This document shows, one piece after another, positions 18,109 to 27,260 of a DNA stretch of 64,000 nucleotides. Made by a program: the position numbers and the translations under genes. The notes beneath the pieces were generated by a model. The model saw only the letters and a program-made list of their open reading frames with translations, had not been told where the DNA came from and ran no database searches. Each line of letters begins with the position of its first letter. Within the stretch, counting starts at the first letter, position 1. The DNA lies in contig JACKAG010000007.1 of NCBI GenBank assembly GCA_020635195.1, forward strand, positions 62,001 to 126,000. The letters run 5' to 3'. Source of the stretch: Deltaproteobacteria bacterium. Its GTDB lineage: Bacteria > Bdellovibrionota_B > Oligoflexia > Oligoflexales > Bog-1112.

Positions 18109-19560
18109 CTAGTCTACAAATCCCTTAAAAGCACCATCTTGCTGTAGCCTAATACCTCTTCCATCAGGCAGCCGTTTTTCCAACCACTGAATCCCAGTTT
18201 TAGGGTCAGCAACTTTCTCAAATTTTCCTGGTCCAGTAAAAATTTCTCTATAATGCTTCATAGCTTGGTCATGCCAGGTATTCATTGCACCTTTCAATTT
18301 ATCACCCCAAAGGTGTGGTTTTCTTCCAGGGGCAGTTCCTTGGTGTTTATGAAGGGCATGAGCTAGGCGTGTCGACCCCTTGTAAGGTTCACGAGCAACA
18401 GATAACGCTTTCTTAGCATGAGATAGCTCCAAACCACTCAATTTGAGCGTGTTCGCAAATCCTTTTACCTGGTCGGGTTTTAGTCCCCAATTCTTCGCAG
18501 AGTCATAAACTTTCTCAGCTTTATGGATAATCCCTGTAGCGTCCGCTCCCATACCGAGACGATCGACTATTTTTGCAAATTTCCCGACCTTACTTCCGAG
18601 TCCGGCACTCAGGGCTCCTGCAGAAGCCATCAGTCTTTCGGTCGCAGATAAATCTTCCCCTGTAATCAGATGTCTTCCGGAAATACTTTCGTAGACATCC
18701 CGGACCCAGCTGACTCCGGGGGTCAGACTGGTAGCAAGATCAAGAACCGTTTCTGCAAGACCAATACCAAATAAAGCATCTTCCGTTTCTTTTTCTTTGG
18801 CAAGATCCAGTGCATCTCGGGCGACCTCCCTTGAAACATCTATAATGTTCTGACGCCGATCCGGAAAATCCATCTCCTGAATTTTTTTCTCTGCGGCTAA
18901 TCTTTTTTCTCTGTAATGGGCAAAACGTGCCACAAGCTCCTGTTTCTGACTGATCAGTATCTTTTGTCTGGCAATTTTCTCCTCTGTCTGTTTTTTCTTC
19001 TCAGAAAGCGTGTCGATCTCAGCGCGAACTTCCTTTGCTTTTGCACGGTTTTTTCGGGACTCTTCTGTCGTGCAATCTTGTGAAATATTGGCTGTCATAT
19101 GCCATCGTTTGTTCCTTTCGAGGTCTTCCATCAGACCAGAATAGAGGCGTTTTACATCCTTCTCAGTTAAATTACACTCCACTCCATCCCATATACTCCC
19201 CTGATAAGACTGATCCGGATACTGACGATCTGAAGGCTGATAAGAGCGCTGTGGTGACAGGTCGGGAGCTGGCGGAGCATCAGAATATGTGGATACGTCA
19301 GGAACCTGTCTCAGATCTTCATAAGTAAATTGTGGCGTGCATGGGGGAGGGGTTACGGTGTAAGTGTGCTCCCAATATTTTATAATTCTTTCGCTACGCT
19401 CTGCTTGTCCTTCAACTCCTCTTCCCCAGGCATCTCTCACCTCAAGACCCTGTTCGAAAACCACATAAGGCTCTCCACACTCTTCTGCGTGCAGGATACC
19501 AAGGCAGCTTAAGCAGCCTGACAGAAATATAAGAAAAAAATGATTGTTTATTAAATACAT
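18109..19560 (-). CDS. Secreted polymorphic-toxin-like protein
   Basis: The 483-residue protein starts with a signal sequence that contains a lipobox-like LSGC (13-16) and also an AxA-type site near residue 25. A Pro/Tyr/Ser linker (about 85-120) precedes a charged coiled coil (about 165-235). Residues about 270-330 (LTPGVSWVRDVYESISGRHLITGEDLSATERL) resemble the pre-toxin PT-TG linker that precedes toxin domains. The C-terminal 70 residues (from about LKGAMNTWHDQAMKHYREIF to LPDGRGIRLQQDGAFKGFVD) look like a compact toxin module, conserved-looking but not assigned. It follows the 19562-20029 gene with one base between, with GGAGG inside that gene's end, and precedes the putative immunity gene. 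Confidence 0.72.
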   Translation of the reverse strand: MYLINNHFFLIFLSGCLSCLGILHAEECGEPYVVFEQGLEVRDAWGRGVEGQAERSERIIKYWEHTYTVTPPPCTPQFTYEDLRQVPDVSTYSDAPPAPDLSPQRSYQPSDRQYPDQSYQGSIWDGVECNLTEKDVKRLYSGLMEDLERNKRWHMTANISQDCTTEESRKNRAKAKEVRAEIDTLSEKKKQTEEKIARQKILISQKQELVARFAHYREKRLAAEKKIQEMDFPDRRQNIIDVSREVARDALDLAKEKETEDALFGIGLAETVLDLATSLTPGVSWVRDVYESISGRHLITGEDLSATERLMASAGALSAGLGSKVGKFAKIVDRLGMGADATGIIHKAEKVYDSAKNWGLKPDQVKGFANTLKLSGLELSHAKKALSVAREPYKGSTRLAHALHKHQGTAPGRKPHLWGDKLKGAMNTWHDQAMKHYREIFTGPGKFEKVADPKTGIQWLEKRLPDGRGIRLQQDGAFKGFVD

Positions 19561-19561
19561 G

Positions 19562-20029
19562 CTACACCTCCATTTCCTGTAATTTCTGATCTATATCCGT
19601 ATCTTTTCCGTTAGTTTCTTCCAGTTCAGTATTTGCATTTTCATACTCTTTTTGCTGCTTTTGTTTCAGTTCTTCATTATATTTGAGATCATTTTTTGCA
19701 CGTTTTTCCTCATTGTGACGACGCACTTCTTCCACACATGTTTCGTAATCTTCTTTTGCACCTTTTGACATCTGATGATATCTGAAAGCGACGGCACCGG
19801 GACCGACACCTGTAAGAATCCCAAGACACCCTCCTCCTACTGGGCTAAGAAAAGTTGCTCCTACAGCTGTTCCTACAGTACCAGCAGCTGCAGAGACATT
19901 TGACCACAATCTAGTTTCATCCTCAAATTTTTGCCATCTCTCATATTCACGCTTACATATCTCTGAAGCTCTGATATTTCCTGACAGACAAAAAATCATA
20001 AACAAAGCAAGATAACACACCCTTTTCAT
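19562..20029 (-). CDS. Secreted protein with Gly-rich hydrophobic segment and charged coiled-coil tail
   Basis: The predicted product is 155 residues. ATG 20029 is preferred over ATG 20083 because AGGAG lies eight bases before it and a signal peptide (VCYLALFMIFCLSGNIRA) starts there. A Gly/Ala-rich hydrophobic stretch (AAGTVGTAVGATFLSPVGGG and on) lies at about residues 50-90, resembling a glycine-zipper membrane segment. The last 65 residues are Lys/Glu/Gln coiled coil. Its stop is one base before the toxin start, so the two are translationally coupled. It may be a delivery partner or chaperone for the toxin (inference). Confidence 0.6.
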   Translation of the reverse strand: MKRVCYLALFMIFCLSGNIRASEICKREYERWQKFEDETRLWSNVSAAAGTVGTAVGATFLSPVGGGCLGILTGVGPGAVAFRYHQMSKGAKEDYETCVEEVRRHNEEKRAKNDLKYNEELKQKQQKEYENANTELEETNGKDTDIDQKLQEMEV

Positions 20030-20119
20030 CTGACCGCTCCTGTTCTCTCTTTCCAGACTTCTCAAAAGACGAGTTTCTATCAATTTAAATTTCAGGAATC
20101 AAGACATAAGGATGTTCAC

Positions 20120-20266
20120 ATGAGATTCTGTAGATGGCGGTGTGACAAGTGTGCAATCATTTCATTGATTATAATAATCCGAATTACTTTTCTGCTTACT
20201 ATAGATTGTTCTGAAATCATTGTCATCGTAACCGCAAATGAAAATCCAGATTTAAATCACGATTGA
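20120..20266 (+). CDS. Possible 48-residue membrane peptide
   Basis: An ATG preceded at seven bases by AAGGA opens a 48-residue frame with a strongly hydrophobic middle (IISLIIIIRITFLLTI). It lies in the 430-base gap between two minus-strand genes. Small membrane peptides next to toxin loci are common, but there is no other support for translation. A second short TTG-started frame (20263-20448) follows and looks less convincing. Confidence 0.25.
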   Translation: MRFCRWRCDKCAIISLIIIIRITFLLTIDCSEIIVIVTANENPDLNHD

Positions 20267-20457
20267 CCAATAAGGAACTCGTAAAAATGCAGTTGCTTTT
20301 TACTCGTGCAGCTCAGGAGGGAGTGTGGACTCCCCCCCTCGCATTTACAAACTACCTGGCCCTGAAGGACCAGGTTTCTCTTCCCTCAACTCCAAAGTCG
20401 TTTCGGGAGACTTTTGATAAAAAAAATCCCGGTCACTTATGGTCCTGACACTGATGC

Positions 20458-21723
20458 TCAGAACTTCTGTGAGCTATGTTTTCCTGAGTTGTCCAAAGAT
20501 GCGGAAAGATCTGAAACTCCGGAAAAATACTCCGCAATGACACGCAGGTTATAGAGCATCATCCGCTGTCTGGTATACACTCCATGCCCGAAAATAGTTG
20601 CCAGACAATTTGGCACCTTACTGCAATCACCATAATCGATCAGAAAATGAAAGCCTTTATCATGGAGTCTTTTCTGATGGCGCAACTGCTGTTTCCAGTA
20701 AAGAGGATGGCAGCCCATATCAAGCCAGGCATCCAGTTTCCGGTTGATCTGCTGATGCAGACGAAGGGGACTCGGGCTGTCTGAACCGGCAACACCCCAC
20801 TGCTGAATGTAATCACCATCACGAGTCGTCAGGACACCGGAGGAAGATCCAGTCTTTGCATCCGGCTTTCTGTGATTGATTAGGTGTAACAAACGAATAT
20901 TGTGGGACAGGCACCACCGGTACCTGGGTGGAGTCCCCATAGTCACCAGGTACAGTCTGACGTTTTTCAGATTTTTCAGGCTATTACGGATAGCTTCAGG
21001 ATCAGAAGCTCCTCCGCTTTCACGATACAGACGAAACATTTCATCCGCAAAACCACGCTGATTCAGCAGAGCGGTCAGAATGGCAAAAAGCTGCCCTGCA
21101 TGACTATGTCCGACCAGCAACAGACCCGTCCTCCGGGAATATGGATCATCCTCATGATGAGCAGCAAGATCCATGATCAGATCAAATGCACCCTCAAGTC
21201 TCGCCAGATGATGATTTCCGGAAGACCATGAAAATCTCCGACAACGAACCGCAGGGCCAAGAGCCAGCTGAGCCAGCTCAGCATAACTTTCTGTAAAATA
21301 GCCATTATCATAAAATACCCGCTCTTTATTACGGCGGATACTATGATGAAGCAGATGAGCCAGACGCGGATGGAGTTTCCTGAGAAATCGAAGAATATCA
21401 AAAGGATCATCTCCGACGAACGTCCCATGAACAAAGACCAGCTGAGAAATCTTAAGCCTTTCAAAAAGACACCCGGTTTCCTGCATATAGCTGAGCCATT
21501 CCGGACTCTGAGTTGCGGTGACAGGCTGCTGTTCCGAAAACGCAACAGGTTCTGTAAAGTTCAGAATTTTAAAGGAAAATCCCTGCTCAGAAGCATGGTC
21601 ATCCTGTTTTTTTCCAGAAACAGAATATTCCTGTCTGTGTCTTTGTCTGAACACAAATCGCAGGAATACAAACACTATAAGCAGACTGACCAGAATCAGG
21701 ATCAGCCATAAGCCCGGACCCAT
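20458..21723 (-). CDS. Membrane-anchored alpha/beta hydrolase (lipase/PGAP1-like)
   Basis: The 421-residue protein has an N-terminal anchor (GLWLILILVSLLIVFVFLRFVF). The hydrolase fold starts with LVFVHGTFVGDDPFDI (oxyanion region, about residue 95). The nucleophile elbow is LLVGHSHAGQ, with the Ser in GHSHAG, at about residue 200. A later GHGVYTR supplies a candidate catalytic His. The HGT..GHSxxG pattern is that of the PGAP1/lipase-like branch. Substrate is unknown; a phospholipid or ester at the cytoplasmic membrane is plausible. It faces the serine protease gene divergently. Confidence 0.7.
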   Translation of the reverse strand: MGPGLWLILILVSLLIVFVFLRFVFRQRHRQEYSVSGKKQDDHASEQGFSFKILNFTEPVAFSEQQPVTATQSPEWLSYMQETGCLFERLKISQLVFVHGTFVGDDPFDILRFLRKLHPRLAHLLHHSIRRNKERVFYDNGYFTESYAELAQLALGPAVRCRRFSWSSGNHHLARLEGAFDLIMDLAAHHEDDPYSRRTGLLLVGHSHAGQLFAILTALLNQRGFADEMFRLYRESGGASDPEAIRNSLKNLKNVRLYLVTMGTPPRYRWCLSHNIRLLHLINHRKPDAKTGSSSGVLTTRDGDYIQQWGVAGSDSPSPLRLHQQINRKLDAWLDMGCHPLYWKQQLRHQKRLHDKGFHFLIDYGDCSKVPNCLATIFGHGVYTRQRMMLYNLRVIAEYFSGVSDLSASLDNSGKHSSQKF

Positions 21724-21922
21724 CCTGTACTCCTTTCCTCATCTGCCGAAAAGCCCCCACACTCTCAGATCAGGGACAAAGGGAATCATCATGGTGAAAC
21801 ACTAAGCCGATATGAACTTCGACCCGATAAGTCCGGCATCCGTGACTCATGTCATAATCTGTAGCAGGGAAAATTCACAACCGGTTTTCTGAAAAAAGAG
21901 ATCGGCTAACAGGAAAAAACTC

Positions 21923-22969
21923 TTGATAGCAAAATCTGAACTAAAAAAGTCATGCTTTCTTCTCAACGGAGTGCTGATACTGTCCGCTGCCTGTGCAGAA
22001 AAACAAAATCGTCCGTCCATTTCTCCTGCCTCCACGGAGCTGACCATAGCAGATTATTGCAGTCCCGATGAAAAACTATCGCAGCTGAGGCTGAGTGCAC
22101 TGTTCAATGAAAATGAGGAAGAAATTCCTGATAGTCAGGTGAACTCTGGGCAGGTAGCCTGGATAACGCTCCAGAAAGACACAGAATCACACCGTTTTTA
22201 CAGTGGTGTGGGGCGCTATGGTAACTGTACCGGAACCCTACTCTACACAAGCTCTCTCAGAGAAGCTCCTGCTTATATCATAACCAATGGTCACTGTGTG
22301 ACAAGTGGGCTGATTTCACCTTCAGGGCTTTTACTCAATCAGACGGACTCATCCGGAAAAAAAATGTATTTCAATTATTACTATGGCTTCTCCGACGAAT
22401 CTCTCGAAATAATAAAAGGAAATAAAATAGCATTCGCCTCCATGGATGGTACAGATGCTGCTATTGTAGAACTAAAGGCAACACTCGGAGAGCTGACCGA
22501 CAAAGGGATTTGTCCATTTAAACTAAGTAGTCAGCAAGTCAGAAAAAACATGGCCGTTCAGGTTGCCGGAGTTCCCTTGTCAGGGGTAAGCTCGTCACTA
22601 CTTGGACTCCGGCTTTCTTTTTGCTCCCTTGGTGACACAGTATCTCTTCGGGAAGGATCATACTCATTTCCTGAAAGTTTTCGGCACCACTGTAGCATTG
22701 TCGGTGGAAATTCTGGCTCACCCGTCATTAGTTCCGGAAAATATGAAATTGTCGGACTCGTAAATACTGCCGTAAACGACTCGGCAGAAGCACAGGAAGC
22801 ATGCTCACTCAACAAGCCATGTGAAATCAGCACGGATGGCAGCATTACGACAAACAGCTCTGAAAATTATGGTCAGCCAACAGATTATCTTGTGGGTTGT
22901 TTTGATGAATCAGGAACATTTGATCATCATCAGTCCTCCTGTGGAATCAAAGCCAGATTTGGGATATAA
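21923..22969 (+). CDS. Trypsin-like serine protease lipoprotein
   Basis: The 348-residue protein begins with a signal peptide ending in LSAAC (lipobox), so it should be a lipoprotein. The chymotrypsin-fold triad is visible: His in YIITNGHCV, Asp in ASMDGTDAAIVEL and Ser in IVGGNSGSPVI. Many cysteines suggest disulphides. The start is TTG 21923, preceded by AGGAAA; no better ATG precedes the signal peptide. The next gene starts five bases after its stop, so they probably form an operon. The target is unknown. Confidence 0.8.
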   Translation: MIAKSELKKSCFLLNGVLILSAACAEKQNRPSISPASTELTIADYCSPDEKLSQLRLSALFNENEEEIPDSQVNSGQVAWITLQKDTESHRFYSGVGRYGNCTGTLLYTSSLREAPAYIITNGHCVTSGLISPSGLLLNQTDSSGKKMYFNYYYGFSDESLEIIKGNKIAFASMDGTDAAIVELKATLGELTDKGICPFKLSSQQVRKNMAVQVAGVPLSGVSSSLLGLRLSFCSLGDTVSLREGSYSFPESFRHHCSIVGGNSGSPVISSGKYEIVGLVNTAVNDSAEAQEACSLNKPCEISTDGSITTNSSENYGQPTDYLVGCFDESGTFDHHQSSCGIKARFGI

Positions 22970-22973
22970 AAAT

Positions 22974-23690
22974 ATGAATGAGCCACATATCAGAAAAACA
23001 TACGCTCTGATTCTGATTTTTATGGCAGGAGCCAGTTCACTACAGTGTCAGACCGATTTTAATCAGCAAACCCTTGCGATCAGGATGCTGGGAGTTTTTG
23101 AAGAACCACTCTATTTGAGTGGGGACGAAAGCTGTAATGATGCATCCACTGATGCAGATGGATGGTTTGAACCCCTCAATCAAAATTTTACGATGCTGAA
23201 TGTTACAGTCAACTACAGCGACCCGGACACAGGAACGACAGACGACCTGATCCTTTATGATGGTGACCCGGAAACATTCCGGATTACATACCGGACTCAG
23301 AGAATTTTTAAAAAAGAAATATCAACAGCAATATCAGGAGTAGACCTGACAGGGAAAACCATAAACAGCATTAGTGTCACCTTTCTCGATGAAATCAGCG
23401 GAGCCAGTCAGTACCAGGAAAATCACCTGGTCATTCTGGGTTCCGCTCCTGCGGCCCCGGAAGAAGGAGCCTGCCAGCAAAGCGCACTACTTCCATGTCA
23501 AACAGATGACAGCACAGGAGAATGCACGGTACGATATTCAACCCCATTCGAAATCGGACAGGGGAAAAGTTACACATTTACCCTCAGGGTTCACTGGAAA
23601 CGTAGCATTCACCGGGTTGACGACAACGGAACATTGCAGGACATTTCAATGCTCAGCCCAACTCTTGAGCTAATCCCCTCAGATCATTAA
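22974..23690 (+). CDS. Unknown exported beta-rich protein coupled to the serine protease
   Basis: The 238-residue product has an N-terminal signal peptide (RKTYALILIFMAGASSLQC). The mature part is acidic, Thr/Ser/Asp-rich and strand-like, with four cysteines. ATG 22974 lies five bases after the protease stop; the longer frame from 22821 overlaps the protease and is not likely used. No family is recognised. Genetic coupling suggests it is a substrate, inhibitor or partner of the protease (inference). Confidence 0.55.
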   Translation: MNEPHIRKTYALILIFMAGASSLQCQTDFNQQTLAIRMLGVFEEPLYLSGDESCNDASTDADGWFEPLNQNFTMLNVTVNYSDPDTGTTDDLILYDGDPETFRITYRTQRIFKKEISTAISGVDLTGKTINSISVTFLDEISGASQYQENHLVILGSAPAAPEEGACQQSALLPCQTDDSTGECTVRYSTPFEIGQGKSYTFTLRVHWKRSIHRVDDNGTLQDISMLSPTLELIPSDH

Positions 23691-23875
23691 TAAGTTCAGA
23701 GAAGACAGAACAGATTTCTGTCCTGATATCTTTCCTCAGTCATCCTGCTCAATCATTAGCCTTTACAGACGATTCATGCTAACCTGATGACGCTGTTTCA
23801 TTTCGGATGGCAAAAAAAGAATCAGGGCTAAGTTTATGAGCCGCTCTGTGCATGAATAATCTGAGAGGTCTTAAT

Positions 23876-25828
23876 ATGATGCAACCACATGGTCAACCCC
23901 GCCATCCCCGCGAAAAGACCATCATCGGCAGCATGTTTCACTACCTGTTTACCGCTATAAAATCAATGCTGATCGGCACAGGAATACTGGTGCTCCTCCT
24001 CGCATTTCTGCTTGGATTTCAGGCCAGAAAATATTCGGACAAACACAGAACTCCGGAAGAAAAAGTTCATATCGGAACACATGAAAATATCTTTCTGACA
24101 TATAAACTGGATGGAAAAATTCTTGAATCCTCTCCCCGTGATACTTTTTTTCAGCAGCTTCTGGAGCAGCTGTCAGGCGAGCCCCAGGGGCTTTATCTGC
24201 CTGAGTTTCGTGAGCAGATCAAACAGCTGAAAGAAGACGACAGGGTTAAAGGTCTGCTTCTCGACATTTCAGGACTTGATGGAAGTTTCTCCGCTTTCGC
24301 CGAGCTACGGGATCTCCTCCTTCGTTTCCGGCAAGAATCTGGAAAACCTCTTCTCATCTGGCTGAACCACGCCCGTAATAAGAATTATTTTCTGGCATCT
24401 GTGGCTGATCAGATTTTCCTTGCCCCTTTAGGAGACCTGTCCCTTCCCGGACCTGGCTTCGAACTGCCTTATTTCGGAGAAGCACTCAGAAAACTCGGAA
24501 TCGATATCGAAATCATCCGCTCGGGAACGTATAAATCTGCTTTTGAGGCATATGTCGCAAACCGTCCATCAAAAGCTACAACAGAAATGTATCATGCTCT
24601 TGTGGAAGACCTCGAAGCATCTCTGGCAGAGCAGATCGCTGCGGGCAGAAGCTCTGCCAGTCTTTCTGTCAGCCCACAGCAGGTCATCAGCTGGTTCCGG
24701 AGAGCTTTGTTTACACCGGATGAAGCGCTTGCAAATCATCTGATTGATCAAACTGCGTACTTTTCTGAGATCCCGGAGCTGTTTTTTGCGAAGCCAGAGC
24801 ATGAAAACACAGAGGATAACAGCAGCTCCGAAAACACAAAAGGAGTCCGGAGCATTACATTTCAGCAATACCTGGCTGCAACAGCTCAGCCAGTTTTTGA
24901 AATGTCTGTAGCATCCGCTTCGGGCCATCATAAAGGAATCGCATTAATTGAGGCAAACGGCGAAATTCAGCTCTCTGCACAGGGTGATGACAATAGTCAG
25001 CTGATCAGCCCCGATCGACTGGGTCCTCAGCTAACCTGGGCCAGAGAAGAAGAAAATGTAAAAGGGGTCCTTCTTCGCATCAACAGCCCGGGCGGTTCCG
25101 CTCTTGCATCAGACCTGATCTGGAAGGATGTTGCCAGGCTGGCGGCGGTTAAACCTCTTGTCGTGTCGATGGGAGCCGTTGCAGCTTCGGGAGGTTATTA
25201 TATTGCGGCTCCGGCAAAAAAGATTTTCGCCGGAAACACGACGATCACAGGGTCGATCGGTGTGATTGGAATGATCCCGAAAGTGCCACGCTTTGAACAG
25301 AAGTATGGGGTGAGTTTTCATAGTTTTTCCAGGAGTGACCGATCTTCTCTGCTGAATCCGGGTAGCCATATGAGTGATGAAGACAGACATCTGCTGACCA
25401 GATCAGTGGACTACGTCTATCAGGAGTTTCTCAGCAGAGTTGCGGAAGGCCGTTCTATGAGCCGGGATGCTGTTGACCAGGTCGCACGAGGACGGGTCTG
25501 GACCGGGCGTCAGGCAAAAGAGCTGGGACTGGTGGATGAGATTGGTAACCTGGATGATGCCCTGGCGGCCTTATGGGCTCTGTCTGGTTTTCCGGCGGAT
25601 AAAGCCTGGAAAATCTACCGTTGGGAAGACGAGCAGGCTTTTCCCTCTCTTTTTCTCAGGATGATGCATGGGCGTCGGCTGATCACACCATACCTGGCCA
25701 ATCTTTTTTTCTGGCTGCCATCAGAAAGTGGGGAATTACAGAGCATGCTGCGGAAAGCAGACACCTGGCGTTCCTCTCTCCGGCAGGACCCGATACAGAT
25801 GCTCTGGACCGGATCAGCTGTTCTTTAA
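23876..25828 (+). CDS. sppA: Signal peptide peptidase SppA, long form
   Basis: The protein (650 residues) is the two-domain 67-kDa type of membrane serine protease that cleaves leftover signal peptides. An N-terminal anchor (SMLIGTGILVLLLAFLLG) comes first. Lys at about 220 in SGTYKSAFE and Ser at about 438 in VAASGGYYIAA form the Ser/Lys dyad split between the two homologous halves, as in E. coli SppA. A GSIGVIGMIP segment follows. ATG 23876 is preferred because GAGAGG lies seven bases before; ATG 23852 is possible. A hairpin (25841-25867) follows the stop. Confidence 0.92.
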   Translation: MMQPHGQPRHPREKTIIGSMFHYLFTAIKSMLIGTGILVLLLAFLLGFQARKYSDKHRTPEEKVHIGTHENIFLTYKLDGKILESSPRDTFFQQLLEQLSGEPQGLYLPEFREQIKQLKEDDRVKGLLLDISGLDGSFSAFAELRDLLLRFRQESGKPLLIWLNHARNKNYFLASVADQIFLAPLGDLSLPGPGFELPYFGEALRKLGIDIEIIRSGTYKSAFEAYVANRPSKATTEMYHALVEDLEASLAEQIAAGRSSASLSVSPQQVISWFRRALFTPDEALANHLIDQTAYFSEIPELFFAKPEHENTEDNSSSENTKGVRSITFQQYLAATAQPVFEMSVASASGHHKGIALIEANGEIQLSAQGDDNSQLISPDRLGPQLTWAREEENVKGVLLRINSPGGSALASDLIWKDVARLAAVKPLVVSMGAVAASGGYYIAAPAKKIFAGNTTITGSIGVIGMIPKVPRFEQKYGVSFHSFSRSDRSSLLNPGSHMSDEDRHLLTRSVDYVYQEFLSRVAEGRSMSRDAVDQVARGRVWTGRQAKELGLVDEIGNLDDALAALWALSGFPADKAWKIYRWEDEQAFPSLFLRMMHGRRLITPYLANLFFWLPSESGELQSMLRKADTWRSSLRQDPIQMLWTGSAVL

Positions 25829-25840
25829 AATCACATTCCC

Positions 25841-25867
25841 GGAGGGCGATCCGGGCATAAACGCCCT
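25841..25867 (+). terminator. Hairpin after sppA
   Basis: GAGGGCG and CGCCCTC, 7-base arms around a 13-base loop, lie between the sppA stop and the NYN gene. There is no T-run after it, so it may be a weak terminator or a processing site. Confidence 0.35.
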
Positions 25868-25898
25868 CTGCTTAGCTTAAAAGAAAGAAAAAGGATTC

Positions 25899-26432
25899 AT
25901 GCAAGAAGCAATCAACATCAGCCAGTCTGTTGCTATCCTGATCGACGGAAACAACATTGAAAGGAGCATTCACTCGATCACGGGAGAAGAAGGCTCCATG
26001 CTCAACTTTGATACGGTTGTTCCAAGGTTACTGGAAGGCAGAGGTCTGAATCGTCTGGTTTATTTCCGGGAAGGTCAGAGAATTTCATCAAAACTTGCAG
26101 AGCGTCTGCACGATCATTATTATGGCCAGGTTGTTCCCTGCCACAAATCTGCTGACATCCCTTTGAGTATCATGGCAACTCAGCTTTCCTCAAAAGTAGA
26201 TACGATCGTCATCATGTCAGGAGACTCAGATTATGTGGAGCTGGTCAGACACCTGAAGTCCAAAGGAGTCCGGGTAGAAATTGCGGCCGTTATGGAATCA
26301 ACAGCCAATATCCTGATTGAAGAAGCAAACTACTTTCACCCTATCACACCAGAGGACTGGTTTACCCTGAGCACACAGAAACGCAAAATATCTCAGGGAA
26401 AAGACAGCAAAAAAAAACGGTCCTCTTCTTAA
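25899..26432 (+). CDS. NYN-domain (PIN-like) putative RNase
   Basis: The 177-residue protein has the NYN/LabA-like layout: VAILIDGNNIERSI (first catalytic Asp), an FDTVVPRLLE segment, VDTIVIMSGDSDYVELV (GDSD, second acidic cluster) and a late GVRVEIAAV strand. PIN-like folds with these acids are usually metal-dependent RNases. The C-terminal tail is short, basic and low-complexity (KRKISQGKDSKKKRSS), suited to nucleic-acid contact. AAAGGA lies just before ATG 25899. It follows sppA by 70 bases. Confidence 0.82.
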   Translation: MQEAINISQSVAILIDGNNIERSIHSITGEEGSMLNFDTVVPRLLEGRGLNRLVYFREGQRISSKLAERLHDHYYGQVVPCHKSADIPLSIMATQLSSKVDTIVIMSGDSDYVELVRHLKSKGVRVEIAAVMESTANILIEEANYFHPITPEDWFTLSTQKRKISQGKDSKKKRSSS

Positions 26433-26991
26433 AGATACTCCTAAAGGGCGTCAGTTGACTCAGCTCTGATACAAACAAAAGCCAAGATAATTTCCTCTCC
26501 CAAGGCTGTTGCCGGCGAGTGAAAGGCGAATCCTCAGAGAGTTTCTCTTTTTTATGGATACCATCATGGATGACCCATGACTTCCGGCAACTGATACTGC
26601 AGGAACACAAGCCCCAGGAGAGCGCTGCACATTCGCTAAATTGTAAAAACACACATCAAATCCTGATGAAATATTCACGCAAAGAGAGATTTGTTCAGCT
26701 GAACATCCAATGATGCAATTAAACAGATTCGAAGAATTTTCTGACATATAACTATTTATTATTAGGTTGTTAACTGAACCTCAGATCGGATCAGTCATTA
26801 TATCAGCTATCCCATCAGATATACAGCTTTTTTTGTGTGAAGGCTATTCCTTTTTACTTTAGTCTTAGAGACTTACGTGATGACGGAGAATTGCTGGAGA
26901 AAACTTAAATTTCAGAATTAATTGTTATGGTTTTTAAAGATTATCGGGGTGTTGGAAGGGGTTATTTTCCGGAATTACTTAAAAATAAGCT
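26433..26991. other. 560-base gap without a convincing gene
   Basis: Short frames only. The stretch 26859-26876 (TTAGTCTTAGAGACTTAC) recurs with one change at 54970-54987, also in a gap. The right end grades into the 3' end of a broken ankyrin gene. Confidence 0.45.
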
Positions 26992-27260
26992 TTATCTTGC
27001 TCCGTTTATTTTCAGAATATCTACGATATCTGTGAACATAAGGCTTTCAGCAACCTTTAACGGTGTTTCACCTTTTGTTATTTCCTGATTAACATTGACC
27101 TTGTCAGCGAGATATGTCACGATCTCTGAATGACCATTATATATTGCGTAAAGAAGTGGCGTTTTCCTGAACGCATCTGGTTTATCAAGTTCAGAACCCT
27201 TGTCCGCGAGATCTTTCACGATCTCTGAATGACCGCAAAATGCGGCTTCATGGACTACCA
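26992..27260 (-). pseudogene. 3' fragment of an ankyrin-repeat gene, cut by IS256
   Basis: About 90 codons encode ankyrin repeats (HEAAFCGHSEIVKDLADKGS, then KTPLLYAIYNGHSEIV and KGETPLKVAESL). The frame begins at the left end of the IS256 copy at 27261. The 5' part lies beyond the element (28629-28941). Joining the parts after removing one copy of the putative target duplication does not restore the frame (574 bases in total), so the gene is broken in more than one way. Confidence 0.75.

Noticed and set aside
20263..20448. 61-codon TTG-started frame
   Set aside because: No clear ribosome site, no domain; likely chance.
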